Source: Takifugu bimaculatus (lineage: Eukaryota; Chordata; Actinopteri; Tetraodontiformes; Tetraodontidae). Taken from it: a stretch of 64,000 nucleotides of DNA. The notes beneath the pieces were generated by a model. That model made no database searches. It had not been told where the DNA came from and saw nothing but the letters and a program-made list of their open reading frames with translations. Positions within the stretch are counted from its first letter, which is position 1. Every line of letters starts with the position of its first letter. A program made the position numbers and the translations under genes. The stretch lies in the NCBI GenBank assembly GCA_004026145.2, contig CP034985.2, forward strand, positions 3,214,956-3,278,955, written 5' to 3'. Of this stretch, positions 32,534 through 42,242 are shown one piece after another.

Positions 32534-32946
32534 TGTCACTGCCTGCTGTTCTGCTCTCATGCTGAGGTGGAAAATTCCACTCACTCTGCCACACCCCTCC
32601 TACACACCCATCTGATCAGCTTTCATCATTTTCACCTGTCCTCTTAGGCCTATTTAAGCCACTGTTTATTCATGCCTTGCCAGATTGCTATTGCACCATT
32701 CCTGACTTTAAAGCACATACTTTGATTGGGCTTATTGGTTTTGACCCTGCCTGCCTTGGACTTTTCCTCTGTGTCTCTGCCCTGGTAAATCTGATAACCT
32801 TCTGCTCTCGACTAAGAGTTTTGCTCTGTGTTTATTTGGACCGTTGCCCGCCTGGAACTGTGGAGTGTTTTCTCCATTCTACAGAGGCCTGTTAAAACTG
32901 TCTGGAACTGCCGTGTTGCAAGTGGATCCCATCACATCCGTGTCAC
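32534..32946 (+). repeat. Gypsy-2 3' LTR (right boundary approximate)
   Basis: It begins TGTCACTGCCTGCTG three bases after the G13 tract (32518-32530). It contains a TATA-like CCTATTTAAGCC at about 32648 typical of fish Gypsy LTR promoters, and ends near GTGTCACGAACA. No partner LTR is in the window, so the right end cannot be fixed by alignment. Confidence 0.65.
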
Positions 32947-33540
32947 GAACACGTGTCAAAAGGTGAGACAGCCTGGCATGAGAAATACCCTCTCAATTCA
33001 TTTTTAAATCCAGGCTTAAACACACCTCTTTACATCGGCAAAAATTATTTTCTCCTTGTCTACAGATGCATGGACTTTTATTGACTTAAAGTAACTGAAA
33101 TTAAAGATTCCTTCACAGATCTCGGATTTAAAAAAAAAAACTGCAGTCCAATGGAAGTAGTTAGCTGTCAATCAGGTGTTGTGCATGAATAAATGCAGCC
33201 TTTGTCAAACAGAGCTAAAGATGTTGATGACTTTGAAATGTGGATGATGTGTGGTGGATTTGATAGTAAGTTTATGCTGTCTCAAAGGGAGGTTAGTCTA
33301 AATCTGTGTCCTTTCAGAGAAACACGCACAGCAGGAGCAAAGATGATGGCAGAAGGTCTACTGTGGGACCAAAGATGGTTACTGGCTTTTTTAAATTGTT
33401 TTTCTTTGTCATACATCTTTCTTTAAATTGTGGTTCTTCTAATGTAACCTATATGAAACTCTAAAAGATGTCATACAATAAAATCATCTATGAAAAGGAT
33501 GGATGGACTGTACAATATAAATACATATAAATATACCACC
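32947..33540. other. Unassigned segment with a small L2-like piece
   Basis: The stretch 32970-33060 has AAATCCAGGCTTAAACACAC, which resembles the end of L2 RT (KxRLKTHLF region). The rest is AT-rich and unrecognised. Confidence 0.4.
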
Positions 33541-33805
33541 ATCACGCCTTCCAGTCAGGAAGCAGGACCTGGGGATAGGCTCTCATATCTCCGGGGCTGA
33601 AGTTGCCGAGGTAGTCAAAAAACTCATCGGTTGCAAGGCCCCGAGGGTGGATGAGATCCGCCCAGAGTTCCTTAAGGCTCTGGATGTTGTAGGGCTGTTG
33701 AGGTTGACTCGACTCTGCAACATCGCATGGACATCGGGGGCGGGGCCGCTGGATTGGCAGACTGTGGTGGTAGTCCCTCTTTTTAAGAAGGGGGACCGGA
33801 GGTGT

Positions 33806-34755
33806 CAAATCAAATGAAATCAATCTTTATTTATATAGCGTCTTATACAATCAAAATTGTTTCAAGGCGCTTTCCAGAATCCCAGGGCCTAACCCCAGAC
33901 AAGCAACAGTGGCAAGGAAAAACTCCCCTTTAACAGAAAGAAACCTTGAGCAGGACCAGGCTCATGTAGGGGGACCCTCCTGTTGATGGCCAGCTGGGTA
34001 AAGAGAGAGGAGAGGAGAGGAGAGGAGAGGAGAGGAGAGGAGAGGAGAGGAGAGGAGAGGAGAGGAGAGGAGAGGAGAGGAGAGGGAGAGGAGTGGGAGA
34101 AGGAGAGGAGAGGAGGGAGAAGGAGAGGGGAGGAGAGAAGAGGGAGGAGGAGAGGAGAGGAGAGGAGAGGAGAGGACGGGCACGGAGCACAGAAACACAC
34201 ACAAAAATACACTATTTAACGGGGGTCAACGGGGCCGGAGGTCATGCAGCTCCGAAGGCGGCGATACCTGTAAATGAATACAGAAGCGGGGGGGGGGGGC
34301 AGAAAAACTACACAGGAATCAGCATAACTAGTCTGCTTAATGAGGAGGAGGAAAGGAGAGGAGAGGAGAGGAAACCATGACCCAGTGGGGGGGTGACAGA
34401 GGCCTGTCAGGTGATCATGTTTTCGGACCCCGGCAGCCTTGGCCTATAGCAGCACAGCTAAGATGTTAACCTAATGATTAGACAACCCCCTACATATGGT
34501 ATACTGTAATTTGTCTATCTATGATAGTAACTGTAACTACAGAATTAGTCAACAATAAGCTTTTTCAAAGAGGTAGGTTTTAAGTCTGATCTTAAAAGTA
34601 GCGATGGAGTCAGCCTCCCATACCTGGACAGGGAGCTGGTTCCATAGCAGTGGGGCCTGGTAGCTAAATGCTCGGCCTCTCATTCTACTCCTAGAAACTC
34701 TGGGAACCACAAGTAGACCAGCATTCTGAGAGCGGAGCGGTCTAGTGGGGTGCGG
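33806..34755 (-). mobile_element. L2-type LINE 3' end inserted in Rex3
   Basis: This copy reads as the reverse complement of the L2 3' end: tail CAAATCAAATGAAATCAATC, poly-pyrimidine pentanucleotide tract (34008-34175 as GAGGA repeats) and RT C-terminus ending at 34740 (RPLRSQNAGLLVVPRVSRSR). The direct repeat GGTGT at 33801-33805 and 34756-34760 and the rejoining Rex3 sequence prove an insertion. It is truncated at the 5' end. Confidence 0.92.
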
Positions 34756-35802
34756 GGTGTGTCCCAACTATAGAGGGGACCATACTCCTCAGCCTCCCTG
34801 GTAAGGTCTATTCAGGGGTACTGAAGAGGAGGGTCCGCTAGATAGTCGAACCTCGGATTCAGGAGGAGCAATGTGGTTTTCGTCCTGGGCGTGGAACGAT
34901 GGACCAGCTCTACACCCTCAGCAGGGTCTTCGAGGGGGCATGGGAGTTTGCCCAACCAGTCCACATGTGTTTTGTGGACTTGGAGAAGGCATTCAACCGT
35001 GTCCCTCGGGGGGTCCTGTGGGGGGTTCTCTGAGAGTATGGCGTGTCGGGTCTGCTGATGCGGCGCCGTCCGCTCCCTGTACGATCGGTGTCAAAGTTTA
35101 GTCCACATTGCTGGCAGTAAGTTAAACTCGTTTCCGGTGAGGGTTGGTCTCCACCAGGGCTGCCCTTTGTCACCGATTCTGTTCATAACTTTTATGGACA
35201 CAATTTCTAGGTGCAGTCATGGTGTTGAGGGGGTCCAGTTTAGTGACCTCAGGATCGGGTCTCTGCTCTTTGAGGATGATGTGGTCCTGTTGGCGTCATC
35301 AGCCCGTGACCTCCAACGATCACTGAATCGGTTTGCCGCCGCGTGTGAAGCGGCTGGAATAAAAAACAGCACCTCCAAATCCGAGGCCATGGTTCTCAAC
35401 CGGAAAAAGGTGGAGTGCCTTCTCTGGGTCAAGGAGGAGATCCTGCCCCAAGTGCAGGAGTTCAAGTACCTTGGGGTCTTGTTCAGGAGTGAGGGAAGAT
35501 TGGAGCAGGAGATCGACAGGCGGATCGCGGTGTCCGCAGTAATGCGGAGTCTGCACCGGTCCATAGTGGTGAAGAGAGAGCTGAGCCAAAAGGTGAAGCT
35601 CTCGATTTACTGGTCGATCTTCGTTCCTACCCTCAACTATGGTCATGAGCTTTGGATCATGACCGAAAGAACAAGATCACGGGTACAAGCGGCCGAAATG
35701 AGCTTCCTCCGTAGGGTGGCTGGGCTCTCCCTTAGAGATAGGGTGAGAAGCTCTGCCATCCGGGAGGAGCTCGGAGTAGAGCCACTGCTCCTCCGCTTTG
35801 CA
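34756..35802 (+). pseudogene. Rex3-1 reverse transcriptase
   Basis: The first section (34756-35110, with stops) encodes RIQEEQCGFRPGRGTMDQLY, TLSRVFEGAWEFAQPVHMCF and VDLEKAFNRVPRGVLWGVL. The open frame 35137-35802 encodes LHQGCPLSPILFITFMD, SLLFEDDVVLLASSARDL, SLNRFAAACEAAGI, FKYLGVLFRSEGRLEQEID, FVPTLNYGHELWIMTERTRS and SFLRRVAGLSLRDRVRSS. The catalytic box is FEDD; related copies carry FADD. The last residues run into inverted L2 sequence, so the native C-terminus is lost. It would copy element RNA at the target site if intact. Confidence 0.9.
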
Positions 35803-36960
35803 GAATCCCAGGCCCTGACAAGCAACGGTGGCAAGGAAAAAACTCCCCTTTAACAGGAAGAAACCTTGAGCAGTACCAGGCCCATATAGGGGGACCCTCC
35901 TGCTGATGGCCGACTGGGTAGAGAAGGACAGGTAGAGGAGAGACTAGGCAGAGATCAATAAAATACATTAATTATAACAAACTGCCTGTGGAGTTGAGTG
36001 TGTCAGCGGGGTCGGAGGTCAGTAGGTCAGCATACAGCTATGAAGGCAGCGATACTTGTAGATGGATGCAGGAAAAACTACACAGGAAATAACATCACTG
36101 GTCTACTGGGTGAGGAGGAGAGTGGGGCTCCAGCAGCCTGGTAATCAGGGCATCATTTTTCTGGACCCCAGCAGCCTCGGCCTATAGCAGCATAACTAAG
36201 ATGTTAACCTAATGATTAGACGACCCCCTAAGTACGATAATTTGTCGGTCTAGGATAGTAACTGGAACTACAGAATTAGTGATAATAAGTTTTGTCAAAG
36301 AAGTAGGTTTTAAGTCTAATCTTAAAAGTAGAGATGGAGTCAGTCTCCCGTACCTGGATAGGGAGCTGGTTCCACAGCAGAGGGGCCTGGTAGCTAAATG
36401 CTCGGCCCCCCAATCTACACTTAGAGACTCTGGGGACCACAAGTAAACCAGTATTCTGAGAGCAGAGTGGTCTATTGTGATGATAAGGTGTCACTAGCTC
36501 CTCCAGGTAGGCCTCTGAGGACCATATAGGTCAGAAGAAGAATTTTAAAAATTATTCTAGATTTAATGGGCAACCAATAAAGAGATGCCAGTAAAGGAGT
36601 TATGTTATCCCTTTTGTCAATATCTGTCAGAACTCTAGCTGCAGCATTTTGGATCACCTGGAGGCTTCTTAAACAGTTGTTTGGACACCCTGATTATAAA
36701 GAATTGCAATAGTCCAGCCTGGAAGTAACAAATGCTGGACTAACTTTTCAGCATCATGCCGTGTCAGTAGTTTCCTGGTCTTTGCGATGTTTCTCAGGTG
36801 AAAAAAAGGCACTTCTAGAGACTATTTTAATGTGTGAGTTAAAGGACAGATTTTGGTCAAAAGTTACTCCAAGGTTCCTCACAGAGAGACTAGATGCTAA
36901 GGAGATACCATCTAGAGTGATAATGTGATCTAATCTATTCATGAGAGATATGTTCACTCT
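35803..36960 (-). mobile_element. L2-type LINE 3' half fused to Rex3
   Basis: The minus strand contains VRNLGVTFDQNLSFNSHIKI, LIQNAAARVLTD-like sequence (36472-36657), HNRPLCSQNTGLLVVPRVSK, NQLPIQVRETDSISTFKIRL and the 3' UTR motif GCAGGAGGGTCCCC. The terminal TATATAAATAAAG part is absent; instead the UTR is joined at 35803 to the Rex3 RT frame. The joint therefore reflects a deletion or rearrangement, not a clean insertion. Confidence 0.85.
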
Positions 36961-37439
36961 TCAGCAGTTTTTCATTTCATTGGTTTATTCTTTAATCATT
37001 TCAATCATTCTCCAACAGATTCATACAATGGTGCCTCATTGTGCAGAGGGTCAGCCATACTAGCTCTTTCCATCTCTGGGACGAACAACCAAGCTGCCAG
37101 GTGACCTGTACCGCTTCTAATCAGAAAGAGAGCTGCTTATTGTCCCTTAACGGCTGACCAAACATGACCTGGTTGTGAGCCACAATGGTGGCTTTCCTCA
37201 ACATTTCCAGTCAGACCTGTTTTCCATCTAATGCTGGTTTGTGGCAAAATTGTCTCGAGGAATTTGCCTTGCAATTTGCCTGGTATTGACTTTATGGAAG
37301 CTCGATATGGACAAATTATTGTCTCAGGCAGATTCAGGATGCGACACACAAACCATGGAGAACTTTGCAAGTGATCATATTTTATTAATAAACAGTCTCT
37401 GTTCATCAAGGATCACAGTGTCCAGAAAATCCAGGAAAT
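36961..37439. other. Unassigned spacer
   Basis: No coding or repeat family was recognised. Confidence 0.4.
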
Positions 37440-38432
37440 AATCCCACAGGTTGATAATCCTCAGAAAAGAAAACCTCAATGCCCAGAGCAGTCCATGTCC
37501 TCCACAAGACGGCCTGCGAGGGTGGGGGGCATGGGGAGTCCCACAAACTTGGGACCATGGCCAGAGACTATTTCACACTGGAATGCTTTGGAGACGGAAA
37601 ACATGATGCAGGACCAGCTGAAGTCTTTCCTTGGTCGAAGGTAGCTTGGGTAAAGATACAAAATGAGCCATCTTACTAAACCTATCTACTACTGATAGGA
37701 TGACTGTGTTGTTCCTGGAGGTGGGACAGACCGGTAATGAACTCCAGAGAGAGGTGGGACCAAGGGTGATGAGGAATTGGAAGGGGCTCTAGAAGACCAG
37801 AGGGAGCTTGGTGAGAGGGCTTTTGCTCTAAGCAAATGGAAGAGGCCTTGACAAATCCAAGGGTGTCTTCTTCCAAGGTGGTCTACCAGAAACGTTGGAG
37901 AAGGACATCTCATATTCTTCAGGTGTCAAGATGACAGGTGAGTCTTGACCCATAGGCCCACTTTCAGAACCTCCGACCAGAAGGGGTGTTGAAAGCCATT
38001 TTCCACTCATCTCCCTCCTGAATCCGATCCAAATGATAGGCATTGCAGAGGTGGTAGATGGTAGCGCCTTGTAGCAACTCAAATGCAGGTGAGATGAGTG
38101 GTAGAGGATAGCAATTCTTGACGATGATCTTGATGTTATTCAGGCCACAGTAGACTGTGATCTTGTTCAGGTCGCAAGATTTCAAAGATTTCCATATAGA
38201 AGAAGCCCGTTCCAGCAGGGGATGATGAGGGGTGAATGAGCAAGACCTGCAGCAAGACCATCCTTAATGTCGATTTCCATGGCCTCCCTCTCTGGAGCTG
38301 ACAGGGAATATAGCTAGCCCTTAGATGGTATTATTCCTGGCAGGAGATCAATGGGACAGTCATACTTGTCTGGGGTTAGGCCCTGGGATTCTGGAAAGTG
38401 CCTTGAAACAATTTTGATTGTAAAAGATGCTA

Positions 38433-38463
<31 letters not shown>

Positions 38464-38670
38464 TTAATACGATCGGTGAGGAGGAAGCGAAGTTGCTCTC
38501 ACCTCACTGAACACCTTACTGTAATCATAATAATCCTGAGGAACTTTAGTGAGGTCAGGAACTGAGCTAACTGCTGCGCACACGTGTTAGGTGGAGGGCT
38601 GTCTGAGACAGACATGACGACCCCCTTGACAGAATGGCCCCAGTTGTCTAGTTGAGGTGCGGGTTAACAA
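37440..38670 (-). pseudogene. Gypsy-3 pol fragment
   Basis: Strongly decayed minus-strand Gypsy. RT traces read NNIKIIVKNCYPLPLISPAF, ELLQGATIYHLCNAYHLDRI and EGDEWKMAFNTPSG (37964-38185). Integrase traces read SHLSLEFITGLSHLQ and IVSGHGPKFVG (37476-37876), the latter in place of the usual VSDRGPQFVS. RT passes into the integrase zinc region at about 37985 with the RT palm, RNase H and linker missing. Upstream (38470-38670) is the protease-RT linker. No LTR was found. An L2 tail is inserted at 38366-38466. Confidence 0.8.
38366..38466 (+). mobile_element. L2 3' tail inserted in Gypsy-3
   Basis: Only the last 100 bases of the L2 are present (GGGGTTAGGCCCTGGGATTC through TATATAAATAAAGATTGATT). 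It is flanked by the 4-bp repeat ATAC (38362-38365 and 38467-38470), and the Gypsy sequence is continuous across it. This is an extreme 5' truncation. Confidence 0.85.
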
Positions 38671-41600
38671 TATTGTGTCAAGTCGAGTCACGTCGAGTAG
38701 GTTTTAGTGGAAGATCAGTAATAGAAATGAAGGGGTAGAAACAAAAAAGCTCTTCAAATACATACATAACAACAAAAAAGCAAACACTATAGGAAATCAT
38801 AATAAATAAATTGAATAAGGGTTAAAAAGAAAGGTGGGGATAAAATAAGTGGAAAGATGGCTGACTGGGTAAAGAAAACATTGAGACCCCCTGAAATGGT
38901 TGTGCCCAGTAACCCAAATGTTCTCTGTCCTTGTGTCCAAATGGGGGTTATTTGTCTGAAGCCTGAATGATGAGATGGCAGACAGAATGTGACTGGAGAT
39001 GTTGAACAAAGTCAACATCCACTATATTATACTGTAGAGATGTTGTGAATGGGTGTGGGTGGAATGTTTTGTTTCTATGTGCATGTAATGATATTAACTA
39101 TTTTGGAAGCCTGAAGAGATATGGAGCCTAATGAAGGAAACACTGTGTTGGTGTATAAATTTTGAATGTATTTGTTGTACTGCCTTTGTAGTGTGAGATT
39201 ATTTGTGGTTGTGAAAGTGATCTGATGTTGACTGTATTATGTTATGCAAGTTGTGGTTGACATTGTGTTGAGGCTATGGTTTTGTGTAAAAAGGTGAAAA
39301 CCAAAGGTCTGAGCTGTGGCACTGTTGCAGTCCAAGATGATGGGTCAGCCAGGAGGAACCTCATAGGTGATGGTCCAAGTGTCTAGCGGGTGGTCAATTA
39401 ATGAATTTTGGGGAGTATCATGATTTGGATTATTTGAGCAGAAAATATTTTTTTTATTGGTCAGTGTTTGAATTATTGTCTGAATTTTTGATGGGTTTGT
39501 GGTTGGATAGTGTTTGATAGGTATTTTTAATATGTTTCGTTCTTCGGTTTAATGATGATGCATGGTTATGAGTTCTATTAGGGTCCTGTGTTGTGCTCTT
39601 GAAAAAATGGGCGTGCGTGCATGCGTGCGTGTGTGTCTCTGTCTGTGCGTGGTCAATTATGGTTCAGCCCAACACTGGGATAGCTAAAGCATGCAATGTG
39701 ACAATGTTACAAAATACCATGGGAAGTATTTAAAAGTGTATGCTTTAAACAGATGGCATTATGAACGATGCTCTGTAAATCTAAGTCCTGGAGTACTAAC
39801 GGTACAGTAAACCTTCTGAGAGAGCCTGTTATTACAGCTGAGGTTGTTGGCAGACACTAGAATTCAGTAACATGTTGCTGAATATCCTGCATCCTGTGTT
39901 CTTTTTCACTTCTACAGTGGCAGCTATACTATCCATGTTACGGATATATAATCTGAGTAGTGTATGTTTTTCTTTTCATACCACATTTTTCCAAAGATTT
40001 TTTTTTATTAACATTTCAAATTGTATTCTAATGCATGCACTTTAAATCACATGCATCACTCCATCAAGAACAATTTATTGTTTATAATGTTTCTAATGCA
40101 TGAATTTTTGCATAATGTTGCTTCCTATAGTTGGTGGAAAAAAATCAAAACTTGTTTACAACATTTAATGCATGAATGTAATGTAAAGATTCATTAACTA
40201 TTTCAAATTAGCTCCAAAAATTTAAGGAACTCATGCTACCTAATTGAATTGCACTACTCTTCTTTGATCATTGTTTTTTAGGACATCTCTGCACTCATAT
40301 ATTAGTGATTTAAGTAGAGAAGCTGAACTGGAAGCCGACTCACTCGATTTTCCCAACCAAGTCAGACCCTCCAGTCTTTCTCACACCCCCTCCTCTCAAC
40401 ATCTGTTTCTAATCTATGCTCTGAGATATAATTCTCACTGAAGAAAAAAAAGTAAAAATGCATATCTTTAGTCCATTAAGATGGCCAGACAATGATTCAG
40501 CTGTAACTATTTTTTCCAAAATCCATTTATGCAGGTACTTGAAATGCTCATTTTTGTGTTATATATACAAAAAAGAGAGAGAGATCCTTACCAGTAATCT
40601 GACCTTTTTTGAAGTAAGGATGTGGAGGAGTATAATAAATAATTTCAGTAATTTAGGTAAAATGTTTCTTGATGTAAATACTGCAAAGAAATTATTGATG
40701 GGGTTATTAATATGTTAAAAGATTCTGAAAGTGTGGACAAATCCATGTATGAGAATTACTATTTGATTGACATGATCTTCAGGACCTCAGATAGCAAAAG
40801 AGACGAAACAGATTAGTTTTCTTTAAATTGACTTTATTTCAGACAAAATAAAGAAGCAAATGTTAACTGATATTTTTATATGAAACTATCTGTTAGGGCT
40901 GTCAACCATGAAATCCAGAATGTTATCACTGAGGTCATACTTTTTTCTGGTATGTGTGTAAGGAGACACCGTGGACTGAGGATTGACCCGCTGTACCCTC
41001 TGAACCCACACGCACAAACACACACACAATCCTGAGCTGGATGTGGGACACTCACTTCATGAGTTTAAAGCAGCCTTTTTTTAAATTACATGTACAATTG
41101 CCTGTAACAAGCTGTTGTACTGAACTAAGTGTGTAGATGAATTTCTCCCTGTTTTGTCTGGATCAGAAGGCAGGGTCGCTCTTTTGCTGAACTCAGCAGA
41201 GGCTTTGGATGACTCCAATGGTTTAACTGAATAGGTTGGCAATGAAGACCACCCAAGATTAAGCCAGCCTTTTTTGGACTTTACTCTCAGTGTGCAAGGT
41301 ATCTTTCACAGTGAGCTAACAGAAGCACGTGCTGTTAAATTAAACTTAACATTTGGCTTTTGGGAGTTTTTTCCAGCTCTTTATCAATTATTCAATTATT
41401 TCACTAAGAGGTTAAAACTGGGCAAATTCACCTTTATCTCTTATCTTACCTTATCTTATCTTACTTTATGTAATTTATCTTTTCCCCCTCAGTTCAGGTC
41501 ACAATTAAACATGTCTCATCTTTCTCATTTAGCTTCTGTTGTCTGAGTCAGGGCGTGACTGAGGCCATCTTTATAAAAAAAATAAATAAATAAAGTGCCA

Positions 41601-41929
41601 GATATTTTTTTGCCCATAATTCCAATTAGTGCAAAAACACATTGCATCACATGTCACATTAACCAAAGTTCAGATCTTCTGTTTCAAGCGGCCATTTTTC
41701 TTCCCGAATAGCAAATCTTTTGTGCTGGAAGTATCCGGTCCACACTCTTCCTGTTGATGACCTCACACAATGTCTTCAAAGTTTTGCAGCTTTTGAAGGT
41801 TCAACCTTGGAAAACAAACACATGGCAGCTGTTTCGGATTTCACTGTCCACCTTGTAGTGTCCCCCTCTATTTCTATCTATTTCTCCAGCCCTACCATCC
41901 CCATATGATTTGGCCACAGTCTTGAGCTA
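38671..41929. other. Upstream flank of lama4, no supported gene
   Basis: AT-rich and non-coding, with short simple repeats (GTGCGTGC near 39610, TTATC units near 41438-41465, AAAT units near 41575). No exon or repeat family was recognised. Confidence 0.5.
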
Positions 41930-42134
41930 GGAGAGAGGAATAAGGGAAGGGAGGGGGAGAGGAAGGAGAGGAAGTGCATACAAGTTTGTTTTACGGGACG
42001 GAGCTGAGGCTGGGACAAAGGCTGCATCTGGAGATTGGAACAGTGGGAAAGTCAAGCCAACTGTGGGAGCAGTGCAAGAAGAGCTGCCCTGAGAATCAGC
42101 CAGCAGACGCTGACAAAGAGGGGATCACACAAAC
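41930..42134 (+). promoter_or_regulatory. Putative lama4 proximal promoter / 5' UTR
   Basis: A purine-rich block (41937-41980) contains four GGAA cores within about 45 bases, followed by GC-balanced sequence leading to the start codon. There is no TATA box. GGAA is the core of ETS-factor sites, and lama4 in vertebrates is made by endothelium, where ETS factors act. The promoter role is inferred from position and composition only. Confidence 0.35.
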
Positions 42135-42242
42135 ATGGCTGCTGAATCTCTGCCCTGTCTCTGCCTTCTCTACATCTTTTCAGGGATATTCTGTCCAGCT
42201 TTTGCTGCCAGGCTTGGGGAGCAGCAACATTCAGTGATCAAC
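42135..42242 (+). CDS. lama4: lama4 exon 1: start codon and signal peptide
   Basis: The start ATG opens MAAESLPCLCLLYIFSGIFC, a hydrophobic secretion signal, followed by PAFAARLGEQQ with a plausible cleavage after an Ala. The exon ends in phase 0 at AAC|GTAAGA. This ATG was chosen because it is the only one giving a signal peptide and it joins in frame to the LE exons. The following intron is 3.3 kb, the longest in the gene. Confidence 0.9.

Larger units (their letters stand above)
29401..32946 (+). mobile_element. Gypsy-2, rearranged chromodomain LTR retrotransposon
   Basis: A plus-strand Gypsy lacking its 5' LTR, gag and protease core. It begins in the protease-RT linker right at the L2 boundary and continues through RT and integrase, and a chromodomain-like block near 31370-31440. 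Then comes an inverted copy of its own integrase region, a hairpin, the 3' end of pol, a G13 polypurine tract and one LTR. RNase H is deleted: RT coding (about 30590) passes straight into the integrase core. Its RT keeps YLDD, unlike Gypsy-1. Stops and frameshifts make it inactive. Confidence 0.88.
33541..35802 (+). mobile_element. Rex3-type LINE (RTE clade), interrupted
   Basis: Rex3 coding lies at 33541-33805 and 34756-35802, split by an L2 (33806-34755) with the 5-bp duplication GGTGT, and its 3' end is cut off by another L2 at 35803. It carries sites for both universal Rex3 primers as I remember them: TTGGCAGACTGTGGTGGTAG near 33754 and AGGGCTGCCCTTTGTCACCG near 35155. Motifs and breaks are described under its RT. 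The 5' endonuclease and the C-terminal end are missing. Confidence 0.92.

Noticed and set aside
34008..34175. Repetitive array that might be a CRISPR or satellite
   Set aside because: It is a simple GAGGA run inside an L2 3' UTR with no unique spacers.
35217..35564. Minus-strand open frames under Rex3 RT
   Set aside because: Shadows of the plus-strand RT frame, whose residues match RTE reverse transcriptase.
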